Origin: Lantana camara
Taxonomy: Eukaryota; Streptophyta; Magnoliopsida; Lamiales; Verbenaceae
Direction of reading: 5' to 3'
Length of the DNA: 64,000 nt
Assembly (NCBI GenBank): GCA_037501455.1
Contig: CM074856.1
Coordinates: 99,789,001 to 99,853,000, forward strand
A program made the position numbers and the translations under genes. This document shows, in pieces, positions 1 through 10,826 of this stretch. The first letter of the stretch is position 1. The number at the start of each line of letters is the position of its first letter. The notes under the pieces were generated by a model. It saw nothing but the letters and a program-made list of their open reading frames with translations, was not told the DNA's origin and ran no database searches.

Positions 1-376
1 TGATTACTTGGTGGTTCTAATGTGCTCCAATTCGTGTCAATTTGCATATACATGGAGTATATTAGTTGCTTATCATGTTAGTATTCATTCCCTAGAGTTT
101 CAGCTTCATTTTCAGCCCCTAAGTACTTGATCATGGCATGATTGAACCAATTGAGCTCATGTGTCCGTTTTTGGCGCTCCAGAGTTGCTGCATGATTTCG
201 GTGACCTTAATGCGCGATTTAGCCTTTGAACTCTAAATGGAATATGTTCCTAACATGATAAATATGTTGTATATCAAGTTTCATAATATTTGGAGTTGAT
301 TTGGTATGCTTTTGGACTGATTTTGTTTAGGGTCAGTTTTGCCAGCAAACTTTGTATGCTTTTTTGGTGCTGTACC

Positions 377-502
377 GAGACACCCCCGTGTCTCATTTGC
401 CTTGAAAGGTGAGACACGGGCGTGTCATGCTTCCTGGGCATGTCTGGACTGAGACACGGGCGTGGCTCAGCTTAGTTAAGTTAAGGGACACCCCCGTGTC
501 CC
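377..502 (+). repeat. E1 palindrome cassette, 4 units
   Basis: Four GC-rich inverted repeats occur in 126 bp: GAGACACCCCCGTGTCTC (377-394), GACACGGGCGTGTC (413-426), an imperfect copy at 451-470, and GGGACACCCCCGTGTCCC (485-502). The arms are nearly perfect and the centres vary (CCCC, GGGC). The same cassette is found in reverse orientation in both E4 LTRs. Confidence 0.85.
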
Positions 503-1034
503 TCCCCCTGCGCAGCCCTAGGTTTTCCTTTTCGGTTTTTGGTTTGTTTCACCTCTTTGTTACCTTTATCTTCGTTTGTGATGAACTATGAACTTGTTTT
601 ACTATGTGTTGGGAGTATTGTGGTTCGATTTCATAACATTTGGGTGAGATTTAGACATGCTTTTGTTGAATGCCGTTTATGTGCGTTTTGGTGGCGTTGG
701 TGATTTCCTTAACCCATTTCCCTTGTCTTGTGATTTGTTCTTGTTTTCAAACTTGGGAAATATGTTATATTATGTAATAGGGTGTATGTAGTAGAGTTTT
801 GTGTAAGATTGTATACGTTTGAATGTGTGTCGAACTTAATTTACTTCAATGCTCTTATTTGTCTAAATGTTAGATCTTGTGCCTTGAATTTCTTGAATTG
901 ATTGGAAACGTGTAATTATGAATTCGAATGAAAGTGAGCGAAGGATTGAATGATTTGATTATATGATTTAAATTCCTTAATAAGTGCACATGAACGTGTT
1001 CATGACATAATAGCATCTCTTATGTATTCATACG

Positions 1035-1073
1035 CATTCGCCGAGCGTCAATATGGTTCATTTGAGTCTAAGT
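1035..1073 (+). promoter_or_regulatory. Conserved LTR block upstream of exon-2 cassette (E1)
   Basis: The words CGCCGAGCGTC, ATGGTTCAT and TTGAGTCTAAG appear in this order. The same order recurs in E2, E3, E4, E6, E7, E8 and E10, always about 20-60 nt before an acceptor-like AG. CTAAG may serve as part of a branch point; that role is inferred. Confidence 0.55.
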
Positions 1074-1102
1074 TTGCCTCTTGCTCTTTGTTTTGCTCTT
1101 AG

Positions 1103-1173
1103 GTTCGTTCCCTTGTTGAGGAAGTGGTTCGTTTGTCTCCTCTTGGACCGTTTTGGTTGGTTTGGTCGGCAAG
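1103..1173 (+). other. Putative LTR exon 2 (E1), 71 nt
   Basis: The 3' splice site is a pyrimidine-rich tract ending in CTCTTAG|G and the 5' splice site is GGCAAG|GTGAGGTTTT. Position and boundaries match cassettes in all the other long LTRs of the window. Splicing is inferred, not shown. Confidence 0.5.
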
Positions 1174-1449
1174 GTGAGGTTTTCTTTCCTTTTAGTTATG
1201 ATGACCTAAAACCCTATTTGTATTTCGAACCCGCATGCGATACATATATGTATACATATGTAGATATGTGTTTTGATAAGTATTTTGTGGGTTTTGTCCC
1301 GTTTGCCAAGAAGCTTTGAAAACGCTTTTATAAGTCTATAAACTCTATTTTCGGTTGTTTTGATAAGCTTTGATAAGAGTGTGTGTGTGTAAGCGTGGTA
1401 TGATTTGCAGAGGAGCTTCATATGGTAAGTACGATATGCACAAGTTATG

Positions 1450-1471
1450 TCTGTCTGTCTGTCTGTCTGTG
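1450..1471 (+). repeat. (TCTG)n microsatellite
   Basis: About five tandem TCTG units lie inside the E1 LTR. It is low-complexity sequence with no other signal. Confidence 0.8.
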
Positions 1472-2005
1472 TGAGTTCTGTGATCTGTTTGGGCCCCGGA
1501 GTTGTGGGTAAGGGAGACCCGGGACGACCATCGGGGTCGCCGGTTACGACCCCTGTGCACTTCTCCACCAACGGGAGACTTAGTTCTCCTATGCCGACGG
1601 AGCGCATTTTGGCTGGCCGTCGAAGGAACCGGGCGGGATCCTCCGGTTCACACGTTTCGTTCTGTGGTGGGTTGAGAGGGGCACCTCTCTTCCCCAAATG
1701 GTGTGGAGGTGGGATTGATTTATGATTTGTTTTGTGTTTCGCTTCGCCTTCGTTTCAGGAGTAAGTGAGTTGGTTTTAAGCTTTCGGTTCATTATGTTTC
1801 GATTATGGTTGTGAAATGGGGGCGGATTTCTAAACTCTAAAACTTGACTGAATTTGGCCTTCGGCCCCAAACTTCTTTCTTTATATATATTACCACGGGT
1901 TAAATGTTTTAGAATGCAAAAACCGTGCCCGGTTCATGAACCCTTTAAGCTTTGTATATGCTTTGCTCTTATGTATATGTATGGGTGCGTGTGTTAGCCC
2001 CCTCA

Positions 2006-2022
2006 CCAGTCTTTAGGACTGA
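2006..2022 (+). other. Intron-2 hairpin (E1)
   Basis: CAGTC-TTTAG-GACTG, preceded by CCTCAC and followed by ACCCTC. It is the E1 version of the hairpin found at the same place in every long LTR here; its right arm contains CTGAC, a branch-point-like word. Confidence 0.55.
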
Positions 2023-2532
2023 CCCTCGTTATTTCTATCTTTTTCCCCCTTTGATTTGAGTTGCAAGTACCCGTTCTGAGGTGTTGGAGCTAGGCGGTTG
2101 TCTTTGAGTCGGGTTTGAGGATAGCTTGAGTCTCATGCATGGCATTTTCGTTTTCTTTATGCTTTTTGGCTAATTCTGAATTATGTATAAGTTATGCCTC
2201 CAACTCGAAATTGTAAAGTTTGTATAAATTGAATCGATAGTTTGATATGTCTTGAGTATGTTTATTCGCTTTATGAGATCCTGGTGCTTCCGCATTCGTT
2301 ATTTGTTTTATTGCGTGCTCTGAGTAGGGTCTAGACCGCCTAGCTTAGGTTTGAATTTTGTTTGTCACCCGTTCGCCGTGGCTTGATACGTGGGCGGAGT
2401 TCCCATTTCGCTTCCCGTGTTGGGTTATGGTGCGGGAGAGGTGGCGCCCTTCGCTCCGGGGCGTTACAACTACGACTCCCACTTCCCCGCCTAGCTCGAC
2501 ACAACCTGCACTGGAGGGGAGAAAAGAGAGGG

Positions 2533-2552
2533 TCAATCAACAACTCGACTGA
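2533..2552 (-). other. Intron-2 hairpin (E2)
   Basis: On the minus strand it reads TCAGTC, an 8-nt loop, then GATTGA, followed by CCCTC. One pair is G-U. It sits 27 nt upstream of the exon-3 acceptor. Confidence 0.5.
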
Positions 2553-3259
2553 GTGAGGGGGCAGAAAACGCACACTCACATCTAAATATATATAGAAAGC
2601 AAAGCATAACAAAGGTGATGACCATGAATCGAGCTTAGGGTTTTACATACCAAAACCTTTTCTAAAGATAGCATATAATATAAGAGAAAACCTATCTTGA
2701 TTCATGATCTATCGAACATAGCAAAACATAAACATAAGCCCGGCGAGAACGGACTATCCCAAACTCCTCCATAAATATACAGAAAGCGCAAATCATAAAT
2801 CAATCCACCCCAACAACATGGTGGTCGGGAATCAAACCCTTCCACCTACTTACGTATGTACGAGGGGTAGCTAACCCGCAACGTACTCGGAGCATCACGC
2901 CTCATCAACCTCTAAGAATCGCGCGTAACACTATGAATGGGAATCATGCACAGGCTTAACCCGACGGCCCTTGCCGTCCCGGGCGTCCTTACCCACAATT
3001 CTCGGGCCCAAGATACCTTACCAAGTACCAATTCCCATCTTTCAGGGCATACTCGCTCAATATAACGTAAATAAAGTCACAAAACATAGCTTACATATGC
3101 TCGTACTTATACCATTTTCATAACAGAAAAACTTAGTCACAAGACCATAACATAACTTAAACATTCGTATTTAATATATATATATTCGCATACAGGGTGA
3201 GAAACCAACACCTAATCGGCCATAGGTCGCTTAACTAGTATCAAAGATCCTAACCTCAC

Positions 3260-3341
3260 CTTGATAAAAGAGACAAATGGGCAGAATCCAAACGGCGACC
3301 AACCACCTAAGCTTCGGGCTCTTGCACGACTGGAAGAGGCT
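3260..3341 (-). other. Putative LTR exon 2 (E2), 82 nt
   Basis: On the minus strand the acceptor is TTTTGTGTTTCAG|A and the donor is TATCAAG|GTGAGGTTAGG. It is flanked upstream by the conserved block at 3372-3410, which contains TTGAGTCTAAG. Confidence 0.55.
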
Positions 3342-3636
3342 CTGAAACACAAAAGAAAGCAAGACACGAGACTTAGACTCAAATATCAACCAAATAGACG
3401 CTCGGCAATGCTTAGGAATGCAAAGAATGCAAATGGAGTGCATAAACATACCCAATAAATCTTACCAATTTGTATCCATGCCATTCATATTAAATAAGGT
3501 CATAAATTTAAACCAATGCACATAACCCGTAATATAACAAGCTAACATTGCATACACTTCATAAAATGAAGAAAGAAAATACAAAGAAAACACCGAAGCG
3601 ATAAAATGAGCAATTTCCGCCGCCATATTTTCAAAT

Positions 3637-3850
3637 GACACGGCCGTGTTGAGTTTTAGTACAAAATGGACACGACCGTGTCCGATTAAAATTAATTCAG
3701 GAGCTTAATACGAGACGCTGACACGGCCGTGTTGAGTTTTAGTACAAAATGGACACGGCCGTGTCCAATTTTATGAAAATAATTTTCTCTAAGTCGAGAG
3801 GCTGACACGGCCGTGTCCAAAACATGTACAAAGCTGACACGGTCGTGTTG
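3637..3850 (-). repeat. E2 palindrome cassette, 6 units of the ACACGGCCGTGT type
   Basis: There are six copies around ACACGGCCGTGT at about 3637, 3668, 3720, 3751, 3804 and 3835. The unit at 3751-3766, GGACACGGCCGTGTCC, is a perfect 16-bp palindrome. Units 1-2 and 3-4 share the same spacer, so part of the cluster arose by local duplication. It lies between the donor (4514) and the exon-2 cassette. Confidence 0.9.
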
Positions 3851-3878
3851 GCCCTTCGTCTTCGAAAAAAATATACAG

Positions 3879-4270
3879 CAGCAACAGTAACTCTGCGCCA
3901 AAAAACAGAGGAAGAAGCAAAGCGACACGCAGCAACAACAAGTAACCATATCAAGCTACAAAACTCGTGCAAACCAAAGCAAATCACCTCATGATCATCA
4001 TATAATCTCCCAACTATCACAAAAGTTCAAGAATCAACATACATCTCAAGTTCATCCAAGCAAGAATTTAAATTCAGCAACAGTAACTCTGCGCCAAAAA
4101 ACAGAGGAAGAAGCAAAGCAACACGCAGCAACAACAAGTAACCATATCAAGCTACAAAACTCGTGCAAACCAAAGCAAATCACCTCATGATCATCATATA
4201 ATCTCCCAACTATCACAAAAGTTCAAGAATCAACATACATCTCAAGTTCATCCAAGCAAGAATTTAAATT
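3879..4270 (-). repeat. 196-bp tandem duplication in the E2 LTR
   Basis: Copy 1 is 3879-4074 and copy 2 is 4075-4270; they are almost identical (one mismatch noticed, GCGACACG against GCAACACG). The duplication is therefore young relative to the LTR itself. Confidence 0.9.
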
Positions 4271-5246
4271 CCATTAATGGTAACCTTCACCATATTCAAC
4301 CATCAGCAAAAAGGGGATTCATATATTCAATTTAGAGTCAAAAGGGATCACATATACAACTTCAAATTAAAGCTTAACTCTAAGAAACACAAGAGATCAT
4401 CAAACCCTCAAGATACATGCCATACTCCATAAATACCCCAAACATAGCTCAAAGCATGGAATTAATAGCTCAAAATGATCATATAATCATGTACATATCA
4501 AATACTAACTTACCCCTTGAAAAAGATGGAAGAAAATGGAGATTAGAGCTCAAATTCTCCTTGGGGTGAATAGTGACGGGTTGAAGGGTTTAAGCTCCAA
4601 AGTTGCTGCACCTTTTCTTTTTTTTCTTGTATGTACCGAGGCAGAGGAGAGGGAGAGATGAATATGCTGATTTTTGGTGTGAAGTGGGCCCAAGTCTCAT
4701 GTGAAAAGGTTAGAAGTTGAAGGATTAAATTGCAATTAGGCGAAAGGTAATCATATAGGAGCGAGGTAAGTTTCCGGTCGGATTTCGAAGTATCGAATAG
4801 GATTAAAAGGTTATGAGGCTTATCCATCGAACCCGAATCGTCGAAACGAGTTCAACGGTGGAGACAGAATTCGAATCCGAATTCCCGAGCTCAAAATACA
4901 CACATTGGAACCCAAGGTGCGCTAAAAGCGCTTTAACCTCCTTTAGGTTCCAAACTTAACAATTAATTCAAAAGCTCAACAATGCAACTCGAAAACATAT
5001 AACGAGCATAAATCTAAGTTCATAGCACGTAATTCTCCAACATACTAAAACAACGTAAAATTCCGAATTCAATTCAAGCATCAATGAATCAAATCTTAAC
5101 AAATAGCATTCATAATCATATAGAATTCATTCAAATCCATAAGAAATATTTAAAATAAGAATTAAAAGAATAAAGAATATGAATTTAAATAAAGTAAATC
5201 GCGCACATACGTCATACATGTACGGTCTGAAAGTCGGGGTGTTACA

Positions 5247-5995
5247 GTATACTTGGTCCCAAGGGAGTAGCGAAACGGTTTAAGTAAAGATGGATAGGCG
5301 AGGGTCTGAATCACACATTTCTTATGTGGAATAAGAGCTTGGTTCGAATTTTAATCCAAGAAAGAGGCCCAAAATACAAGAGAAGTCTCAAGAACTTCAA
5401 AGTGTCCTTGATGCCAAACAAAAGAAGATTTCAAGGCCGAAGATGGAGAAAATATTGAAGAAAATTTGGGGATTGCTTCAAGTGCCAAGAGTTGGAGGAA
5501 CTAGAAGACATGATGATAGTTGCTTGGAGAACAAGAATTTGAGACCTTCAAACCGCCGTGACTTCAAGATCCCAGTTCAAGTTCAAGTTAACATCTTGGA
5601 AAACAAGAAAGTTGATACCAAATTCAACATTACCACCTTCGTGAACGGTACACTAAGGCAATCATGGCATCTCATCCATACATATTTATTTTGGGGAACC
5701 CATTTGTTTGCTTTTCTTCTTCCTTCCTTGCTTCTCAATGCTTCTTGTTGTTGCTTTTGTTGCTTTCGTGGTTTCCTTATATGGAACTCTCTTCTTGAAG
5801 AGGGTTGGCAAGTTGAGTGCCGGGAATGTTGGTGAGTTATGAGGGCCGAGTTTGCCCGGTGATTCTTCTTGCAGATGCCTAGTTGAAGTTCGTGAGCTTC
5901 GCGGTTTAGAAGAGAAGATCCGTGGGGTTGAACTTCGTCCCAACTCGATCAAGACTCTGCTTTAGGAGGACAGGTCCTTTTGAAGGAGGGGAGTT
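5247..5995 (+). mobile_element. E3 internal region, 3' end, with polypurine tract
   Basis: This is the remaining internal sequence of E3 between E2 and the E3 3' LTR. It ends in a polypurine tract (about 5978-5995, GAAGGAGGGGAG) directly before LTR start TGTAACATCCCG. At 5669-5684 there is a weak match to the gag/protease-junction word seen in E4, E6 and E7 (ATCATGGCATCTCATCC). A 130-codon reading frame at 5443-5835 has low-complexity Cys/Phe-rich sequence, matches no family I know and is probably chance. No pol domain is visible. Confidence 0.7.
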
Positions 5996-6429
5996 TGTAA
6001 CATCCCGCTCGTTCGGCCATACAGGTACGCGGTTCGAGAGTGCTAAGTGCGTATTTAAATTATTTTAATTACGCAACTTACGTATTTATTTTATTCTTTA
6101 CGTGAAATATTTGAATTTTATATGAACCTTATTTGAATTATATGAACATTTATGCTTTATTTGCCCGTTTTTAATACGTTTGTGCCCGTTTTAATTCTAA
6201 CTTTTGTGATTAAGTGATATGATTGATATTTATATGTTATGAACTTGCTTACGTGCTCGTTTTAAGTTTTAAGTTCGTTTGATACCGTTTTCGAACCTTT
6301 TTATTTGTTAGGGACTTAAGGGCCTAACTTGTTTTAGCGCGCCTTGAGTTCCGCAAGGCGTATCTTGGGCTCGTGAATTCGGATTTGAATTCTGGAAGTA
6401 ACATCAGACTCGTAACAAAGAATGGAAGT
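5996..6429 (+). mobile_element. E3 3' LTR, first segment
   Basis: It starts TGTAACATCCCGCTCG after the polypurine tract and continues until E4 interrupts it. It resumes at 17461 after the duplicated target site GAAGT. AT-rich; no other features seen. Confidence 0.85.
6425..6429. repeat. E4 target-site duplication, left (GAAGT)
   Basis: GAAGT immediately precedes the E4 left end (TGTAGCACCCC) and is repeated at 17456-17460 after the right end. Confidence 0.9.
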
Positions 6430-6880
6430 TGTAGCACCCCGCACGTGAGGCACCACATCCCCCGCACTATGGCTCAACACGAGTAACGAAATAGTAAATC
6501 CGCACCCGTATCAAACCCTAGCGAACGGGAGACAAACATAAAAACCTTCCTAAGCTAGGCGGAACTAGACCCTGCAATGATAACCAGTCGACGAAATATA
6601 ATGCAACGCAAAGCCAAAGTTCAAACATACAAACCATAACCAGAATTGGGCTCTTCAGGCCTCTTTTAATCCATAGCAAAACCCAGAAAAACAATTCAAT
6701 AACAATTACATAAATATTCAAGTTCATGATACTATAGAATCGAATCATACATAATTCCAATGCATATGTGAGTGCAGAGACTCTCCTAACCTAACTTGAC
6801 CAACTCAAACTCCACAAAACTCCGCCTAGCTCGAAACTCCAAAGCCAACCTGCACACTAAAGTGTTGGGGAGGGAGAGGG

Positions 6881-6899
6881 TCAGTCTCTAGAAGACTGA
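6881..6899 (-). other. Intron-2 hairpin (E4 3' LTR)
   Basis: TCAGTCTTCTAGAGACTGA on the minus strand, a 6-bp stem, followed by CCCTC. The exon-3 acceptor is about 31 nt downstream. Confidence 0.6.
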
Positions 6900-7453
6900 G
6901 TGAGCAGGAGCGATACATATATATATAAGAAACATGCACATGCAAGTCATAAATCCTGAACAAAGGTTTTATTTGAAATTAGTTCCCACGAAGGGCAAGA
7001 AAATAGATAAACAATGCTCGAACTTTACGACTAATTCATATTAAAGTCATTACATTCATAAATCATACATATACATAAGGCTCGGCGAGTGAGCGTGCAC
7101 AATCTCCAACCAAACTCCGACCGTGTACGACAATTATCATTAATATGTTGATTAGGCGATCATGCAATATATCATAATACACACAGACAATAAATCATAT
7201 CATAAAACATATTCGTTTGGGCAATCCGTGTCCCGGCCTTCCCGCACGGTGCATAACAATCATAACATAACATAATCATATTCATAATCATTCATAAATA
7301 AGTTCCAACCTTCTTCCTCCGGGTGGTGGACGGGTTTACAAGGCCCGACCACCCAATCATATCAATGCGGCTATGAGGTTCATGAGGCCTCAAAGCCCGG
7401 TTAGTGTTTCCCCGTCAAAAACTCCTTGACGAAGTCCGCGAATCCGTTTCGCC

Positions 7454-7889
7454 ATAATTGGTTGGAACTAGTATATGGGATCCCCGTCAGCTCTTGCTTC
7501 CTCGGTTAGCCACATATACTAAGTCCCGGGGCCCGTACAATCATAAATCATAAATGTGTCTCGCCAAACATATCAATTCATAAGTAACATAACATAATTC
7601 ATAAATCATTTGAAAGGGGTTTACTCGATCAATATTTACTCGGTACGTTCATTTGAAAACCATAAATAACTATAATTGGTTGGAACTAGTATATGGGATC
7701 CCCGTCAGCCCTTGCTTCCTCGGTTAGCCACATATACTAAGTCCCGGGGCCCGTACAATCATAAATCATAAATGTGTCTCGCCAAACATATCAATTCATA
7801 AGTAACATAACATAATTCATAAATCATTTGAAAGGGGTTTACTCGATCAATATTTACTCGGTACGTTCATTTGAAAACCATAAATAACT
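7454..7889 (-). repeat. 218-bp tandem duplication, only in the E4 3' LTR
   Basis: Units 7454-7671 and 7672-7889 both contain the GGGATCCCCGTCAG and CCCGGGGCCCG words. The matching part of the 5' LTR (from about 14610) has one copy. The duplication must therefore post-date integration. Confidence 0.92.
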
Positions 7890-7965
7890 ATATTAGGTTT
7901 TTGGCCAAAGCTTGTCACATACGGTTGTAGGGTTTTATACATAACTAGAATGAAAACACCCTCAC

Positions 7966-8039
7966 CTGAAACATAACGATACAAGGATACGAGTAACCGA
8001 GTGCCTGAAAGATCAAGATCTCTCCACCCTGGAGATAAA
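7966..8039 (-). other. Putative LTR exon 2 (E4 3' LTR), 74 nt
   Basis: On the minus strand the acceptor is CTTTTGTACAG|T and the donor is GTTTCAG|GTGAGGGTG. It shares the word TCTCCAGG with the E6 and E8 cassettes. Confidence 0.55.
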
Positions 8040-8075
8040 CTGTACAAAAGGTAACATGGCGTGTTCGTGAGACTC

Positions 8076-8112
8076 AAGACTCTAAATGAACCATATATGA
8101 CGCACGACAATG
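8076..8112 (-). promoter_or_regulatory. Conserved LTR block (E4 3' LTR)
   Basis: On the minus strand: CATTGTCGTGCGTCATATA, TGGTTCATTTAGAGTCTTG. It precedes the exon-2 acceptor, as in the other families; its function is unknown. Confidence 0.55.
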
Positions 8113-8585
8113 CACAAGCATGATATCATGTCATGAAAATGTTCATGTGCATTATTAAGGCATTTAACTCATATATCCAAGTCATTCATTTGATATTATA
8201 AACGTTCATATACATTCAAGTTCCATCTTTTCATATCTTTCATAATTCATAGCAATATCTAACAAAATCTTGGAACCATAGTCACATTATACGTTTCAAC
8301 ATCTTTCCAATGAGTATGATAAATAAAAAGGCAAAGAGCATCACTTAAGACATCAAAAGAATGCAAGAAGGTACTTTATATTTCATACAGAAGCACTCAA
8401 GCCACGTCATAGTAATTCACCAAAAGCATGCTTTAAACCTCATCCAAATGCTATGAAACTAAACCACAATACTCCTAACATAGAACAAAACAAGTTCATA
8501 GTTCAACACAAAAGGAGATAAAGTCATTAAAGAGGTGAAACAAATCAAAAACCGAAAAGGAAGCAACAAGGACTGCGCAGGGGAA

Positions 8586-8714
8586 GGGACACGGGGGGTG
8601 TCACCCACCGTAGCTATAATGAGCCAAGACCGTGGCTCAGTTCAGACATGCCCAGAAGGTGTGACACGCCCGTGTCTCAGATTTTAGTGTAAATGAGACA
8701 CGGGGGTGTCACGG
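8586..8714 (-). repeat. E4 3' LTR palindrome cassette
   Basis: Three strong units are present: 8586-8606 (GGGACAC...GTGTCACCC), 8661-8680 (GTGACACGCCCGTGTCTCAG) and 8695-8710 (GAGACACGGGGGTGTC). A weaker one lies around CCACGG/CCGTGG at 8620-8645. Homologous to the E1 cassette. Confidence 0.85.
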
Positions 8715-10521
8715 TACAGAACCAAAATCACACACAAGGCTATACCGGTAAAACTGAACCCATACAAAATCAATCCAAAAGCATACCAAATCAACTCCAA
8801 ATGCTATGAAACTTAATATACAACATATTTAGCATGTAAGGAACATATTTAATTTAGAGTTCAAAGGCTAAATCACACATTAAGGGCATCTAAATCATTC
8901 AGCAAAACTGGGTCGCCAAAATCGTACATAAGAGCCCTATTGTTTTAATCAAGCAATGATCAAGTACTTAGGGGTTGAATTTGGAACTGAAACCTTAGGG
9001 AATGCATGCTAACATACTAAAAAAAAAATATAAATCATATGTATGCAAAATGGCACGAATTAAAGCACATTAGGGTGACCAACAACCACACAAACATAAC
9101 AGCAGCAGGTCTATCATGGAGCATGCATAAGAACAGGCCATGTCTTTCGGTTTTGGGGCTTAAAATGGATCCAAATACTTGCAACATGAATGCTAACATA
9201 TAGAGAAATGAGTGTACATCATATCCATGCAAGTTCACACGAAATGAAGGTCATTTGATCAAGCAACAACCCATAATTTCAGACAGCAGTCACGAAACAG
9301 AGGAGGCAGTTTTGAACATCAAGTTTGAAGCTCCAAATCTCATAATTTTATCAAAAGGTCAAGAAATAAAATCCTCCTAACATCATATACCATCAGTTAT
9401 GAAATGAATAGGCCAAGAAACAAGCTCATATAATCATGTATAAGCAAGAAAATCAGCTACACAAGTAAATAGGTCACAAGAACAAAAATCCCTAAAAGTT
9501 CATATCAAACTCATCACTCAAACCCTAACCAAATCTGATCTAATTCATGTATTAAGTAGATGAAATCAAGTATAATAGAGTATAGAAGACATAAATATTC
9601 ATACCTTGAAGATTGGAAGAAGAAGGGAGTTGATTTGAGCTCCAAAATCACAAGAATGGCCAAGGGTTTTTCTTCCTTTTTCTCTCTTCCTCTATCTCGA
9701 TCAATTGCAGCAACAAGGGGAGATATTTGGCTCGGTTTTTGCTGCTAAAAGGGGGAAGAAAGGGTTTAACTCAAGGTACATAAGTCATGGTTAAGCTTTG
9801 GTTAGGTTAGGTTGAGTAAAAAGGGTCCCACCATGAAGACTAGTCAACAAAAGGGTAATTCTTGCACGAGTTGTTCGTTACGGTTGGAATTCGGAGGTCT
9901 TAATGATCTCAAAAAGGTATGAGGCTTGTTCCATTGTCTGCGAATCGTCAACACGAAGGCAACGGAGGTGTCGGAATTCGAATCCGAATTCCCGAGCTCA
10001 AGATATCACGTACAGAACCAAGGGTGCGCTAATTGCTCGTTAGCCCCCGATTTGGTTCCACAATTCAAAATAAATTCGTTAACACGTCAAATGAATCCGA
10101 AAACATAAACCGAGCATATAGACATGTTCATAACACACATATTTACGACATACTAAATTTCCATAACATTCCGATATCATTACATATAAGAACGAAGCCC
10201 AAATGGAACACTCATGCGCAAGAATGAATTCATAACGTTATAAATTAATTAATAAAACTTAAATTCCATTTTAAATAAATTGAAGCCAACTAATAACATG
10301 TTGAAATTAATTAACAAAATTTCCGAAATAGTTAAGGTAACATGAAACCTTAATTAAGAAGTTAAACACTAAATATCAAATTAAGTTAAAATAACAACAA
10401 TTTATAGTTTTAAAACAAATAGGAACATTTTTAAACAATTAATCATATCATTAAATAATTAAATTGCGCAATTTATAAACAAATCGACACATTAGTTAAA
10501 ACGAAAAACCGGGGCGTTACA

Positions 10522-10537
10522 ATCTCTCCCCCTTAAA
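10522..10537 (-). other. E4 polypurine tract
   Basis: On the minus strand AAGGGGGAGAGAT abuts the 3' LTR start, the expected site for plus-strand priming. Confidence 0.85.
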
Positions 10538-10579
10538 AAGAATCCGTCCTCGGATTCACAACACGCCTGAAAACAAACA

Positions 10580-10826
10580 AGGAGAGATTCCCCGTCTCTC
10601 ACAAGCAACAAGGAGAGAGCCCCGTCTCTCGAGCAGCAATGAGAGAACCCCGTCTCTCGCAAGTAAAGAGAGTACCCCGTCTCTCAAACGAAAATAAGTG
10701 AATCCCCATCTCTTACAAACAACGAGAGCACCCAGTCTCTCAAACAAAAATAAGAGAATCCCCGTCTCTTACAAACAACGAGAGCACCCCGTCTCTCAAA
10801 CAAAAGTAAGAGAAAGGAAGTCTCCA
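10580..10826 (-). repeat. Hairpin array (E4), about 9 units
   Basis: On the minus strand units of the form GAGAGACGGGGTTCTCTC recur about every 27-30 bp, separated by words such as TTGCTTGT or TTGTTTGTAAG. Two paired arms (GAGAGA and TCTCTC) enclose a constant CGGGG core. Units differ by single substitutions, some on both arms (e.g. AAGAGA with TCTCTT). The array is close to the polypurine tract, as in E6 and E7. Confidence 0.9.

Larger units (their letters stand above)
1..2468 (+). mobile_element. E1: 3' part of a long LTR (E4 family), left end outside window
   Basis: The sequence reads as the latter part of an LTR in plus orientation. It ends GGGGCGTTACA, preceded by the terminal block common to the long LTRs here (CGCCTAGCTTAG, then CCCGTTCGC, then a GTGCGGGAGAGG stretch). 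The region around 200-560 is clearly homologous to the minus-strand E4 LTR (same palindrome cassette and same flanking words), so E1 is a diverged member of the E4 family. It carries palindromes (377-502), the conserved block (1035-1073), an exon-like cassette (1103-1173) and the intron-2 hairpin (2006-2022). The exon-3 acceptor is weak (AG at 2060 or 2067). No coding capacity is visible. The right flank is the opposite-orientation E2, so E1 most likely inserted into E2, with 2469-2473 as the right target-site duplication; the left one is outside the window. Confidence 0.8.
2469..5246 (-). mobile_element. E2: long LTR in minus orientation, interrupted by E1
   Basis: On the minus strand the LTR starts at 5246 with TGTAACACCCCG and runs left to 2469, where it stops abruptly at the E1 LTR end, just past its exon-3 acceptor and CTAGGCGGGG block. 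The missing 400-500 bp of its 3' end would lie left of E1, outside the window. Minus-strand landmarks are a donor GGG|GTAAGTT (exon end 4514), palindromes (3637-3850), conserved block (3372-3410), exon-2 cassette (3260-3341), hairpin (2533-2552) and acceptor TGCAG|GTTGTG (exon 3 begins at 2505). No protein-coding remnant is recognised. The right flank 5247-5251 (GTATA) would be its TSD. Confidence 0.8.
6430..10521 (-). repeat. E4 3' LTR (4092 bp)
   Basis: On the minus strand it starts TGTAACGCCCCGG at 10521 and ends GGGGTGCTACA at 6430. Landmarks in element order: donor TTCAAG|GTATGAAT (exon end 9605), palindromes 8586-8714, conserved block 8076-8112, exon-2 cassette 7966-8039, tandem duplication 7454-7889, hairpin 6881-6899, acceptor TGTGCAG|GTTGGC (exon 3 starts 6849). 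It is 225 bp longer than its 5' partner because of the duplication. Confidence 0.95.

Noticed and set aside
1206..1697. 163-codon minus-strand frame in E1
   Set aside because: Runs antisense across microsatellite and LTR sequence; no domain and not conserved in the E4 LTRs.
1..5246. E1 and E2 as one inverted-repeat element
   Set aside because: They are different LTR families in opposite orientation; E1 inserting into E2 explains the junction more simply.
5443..5835. 130-codon frame in the E3 internal region
   Set aside because: Low-complexity Phe/Leu/Cys-rich sequence, no family similarity, unsupported by context and lying in non-coding element sequence.
5996..6429. E1 and E3 as the two LTRs of one element
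   Set aside because: Their palindrome and exon sequences differ strongly; E1 groups with E4, not E3.
10580..10826. CRISPR-like repeat array
   Set aside because: Units are degenerate hairpins with variable short spacers inside a plant retrotransposon; no cas genes.
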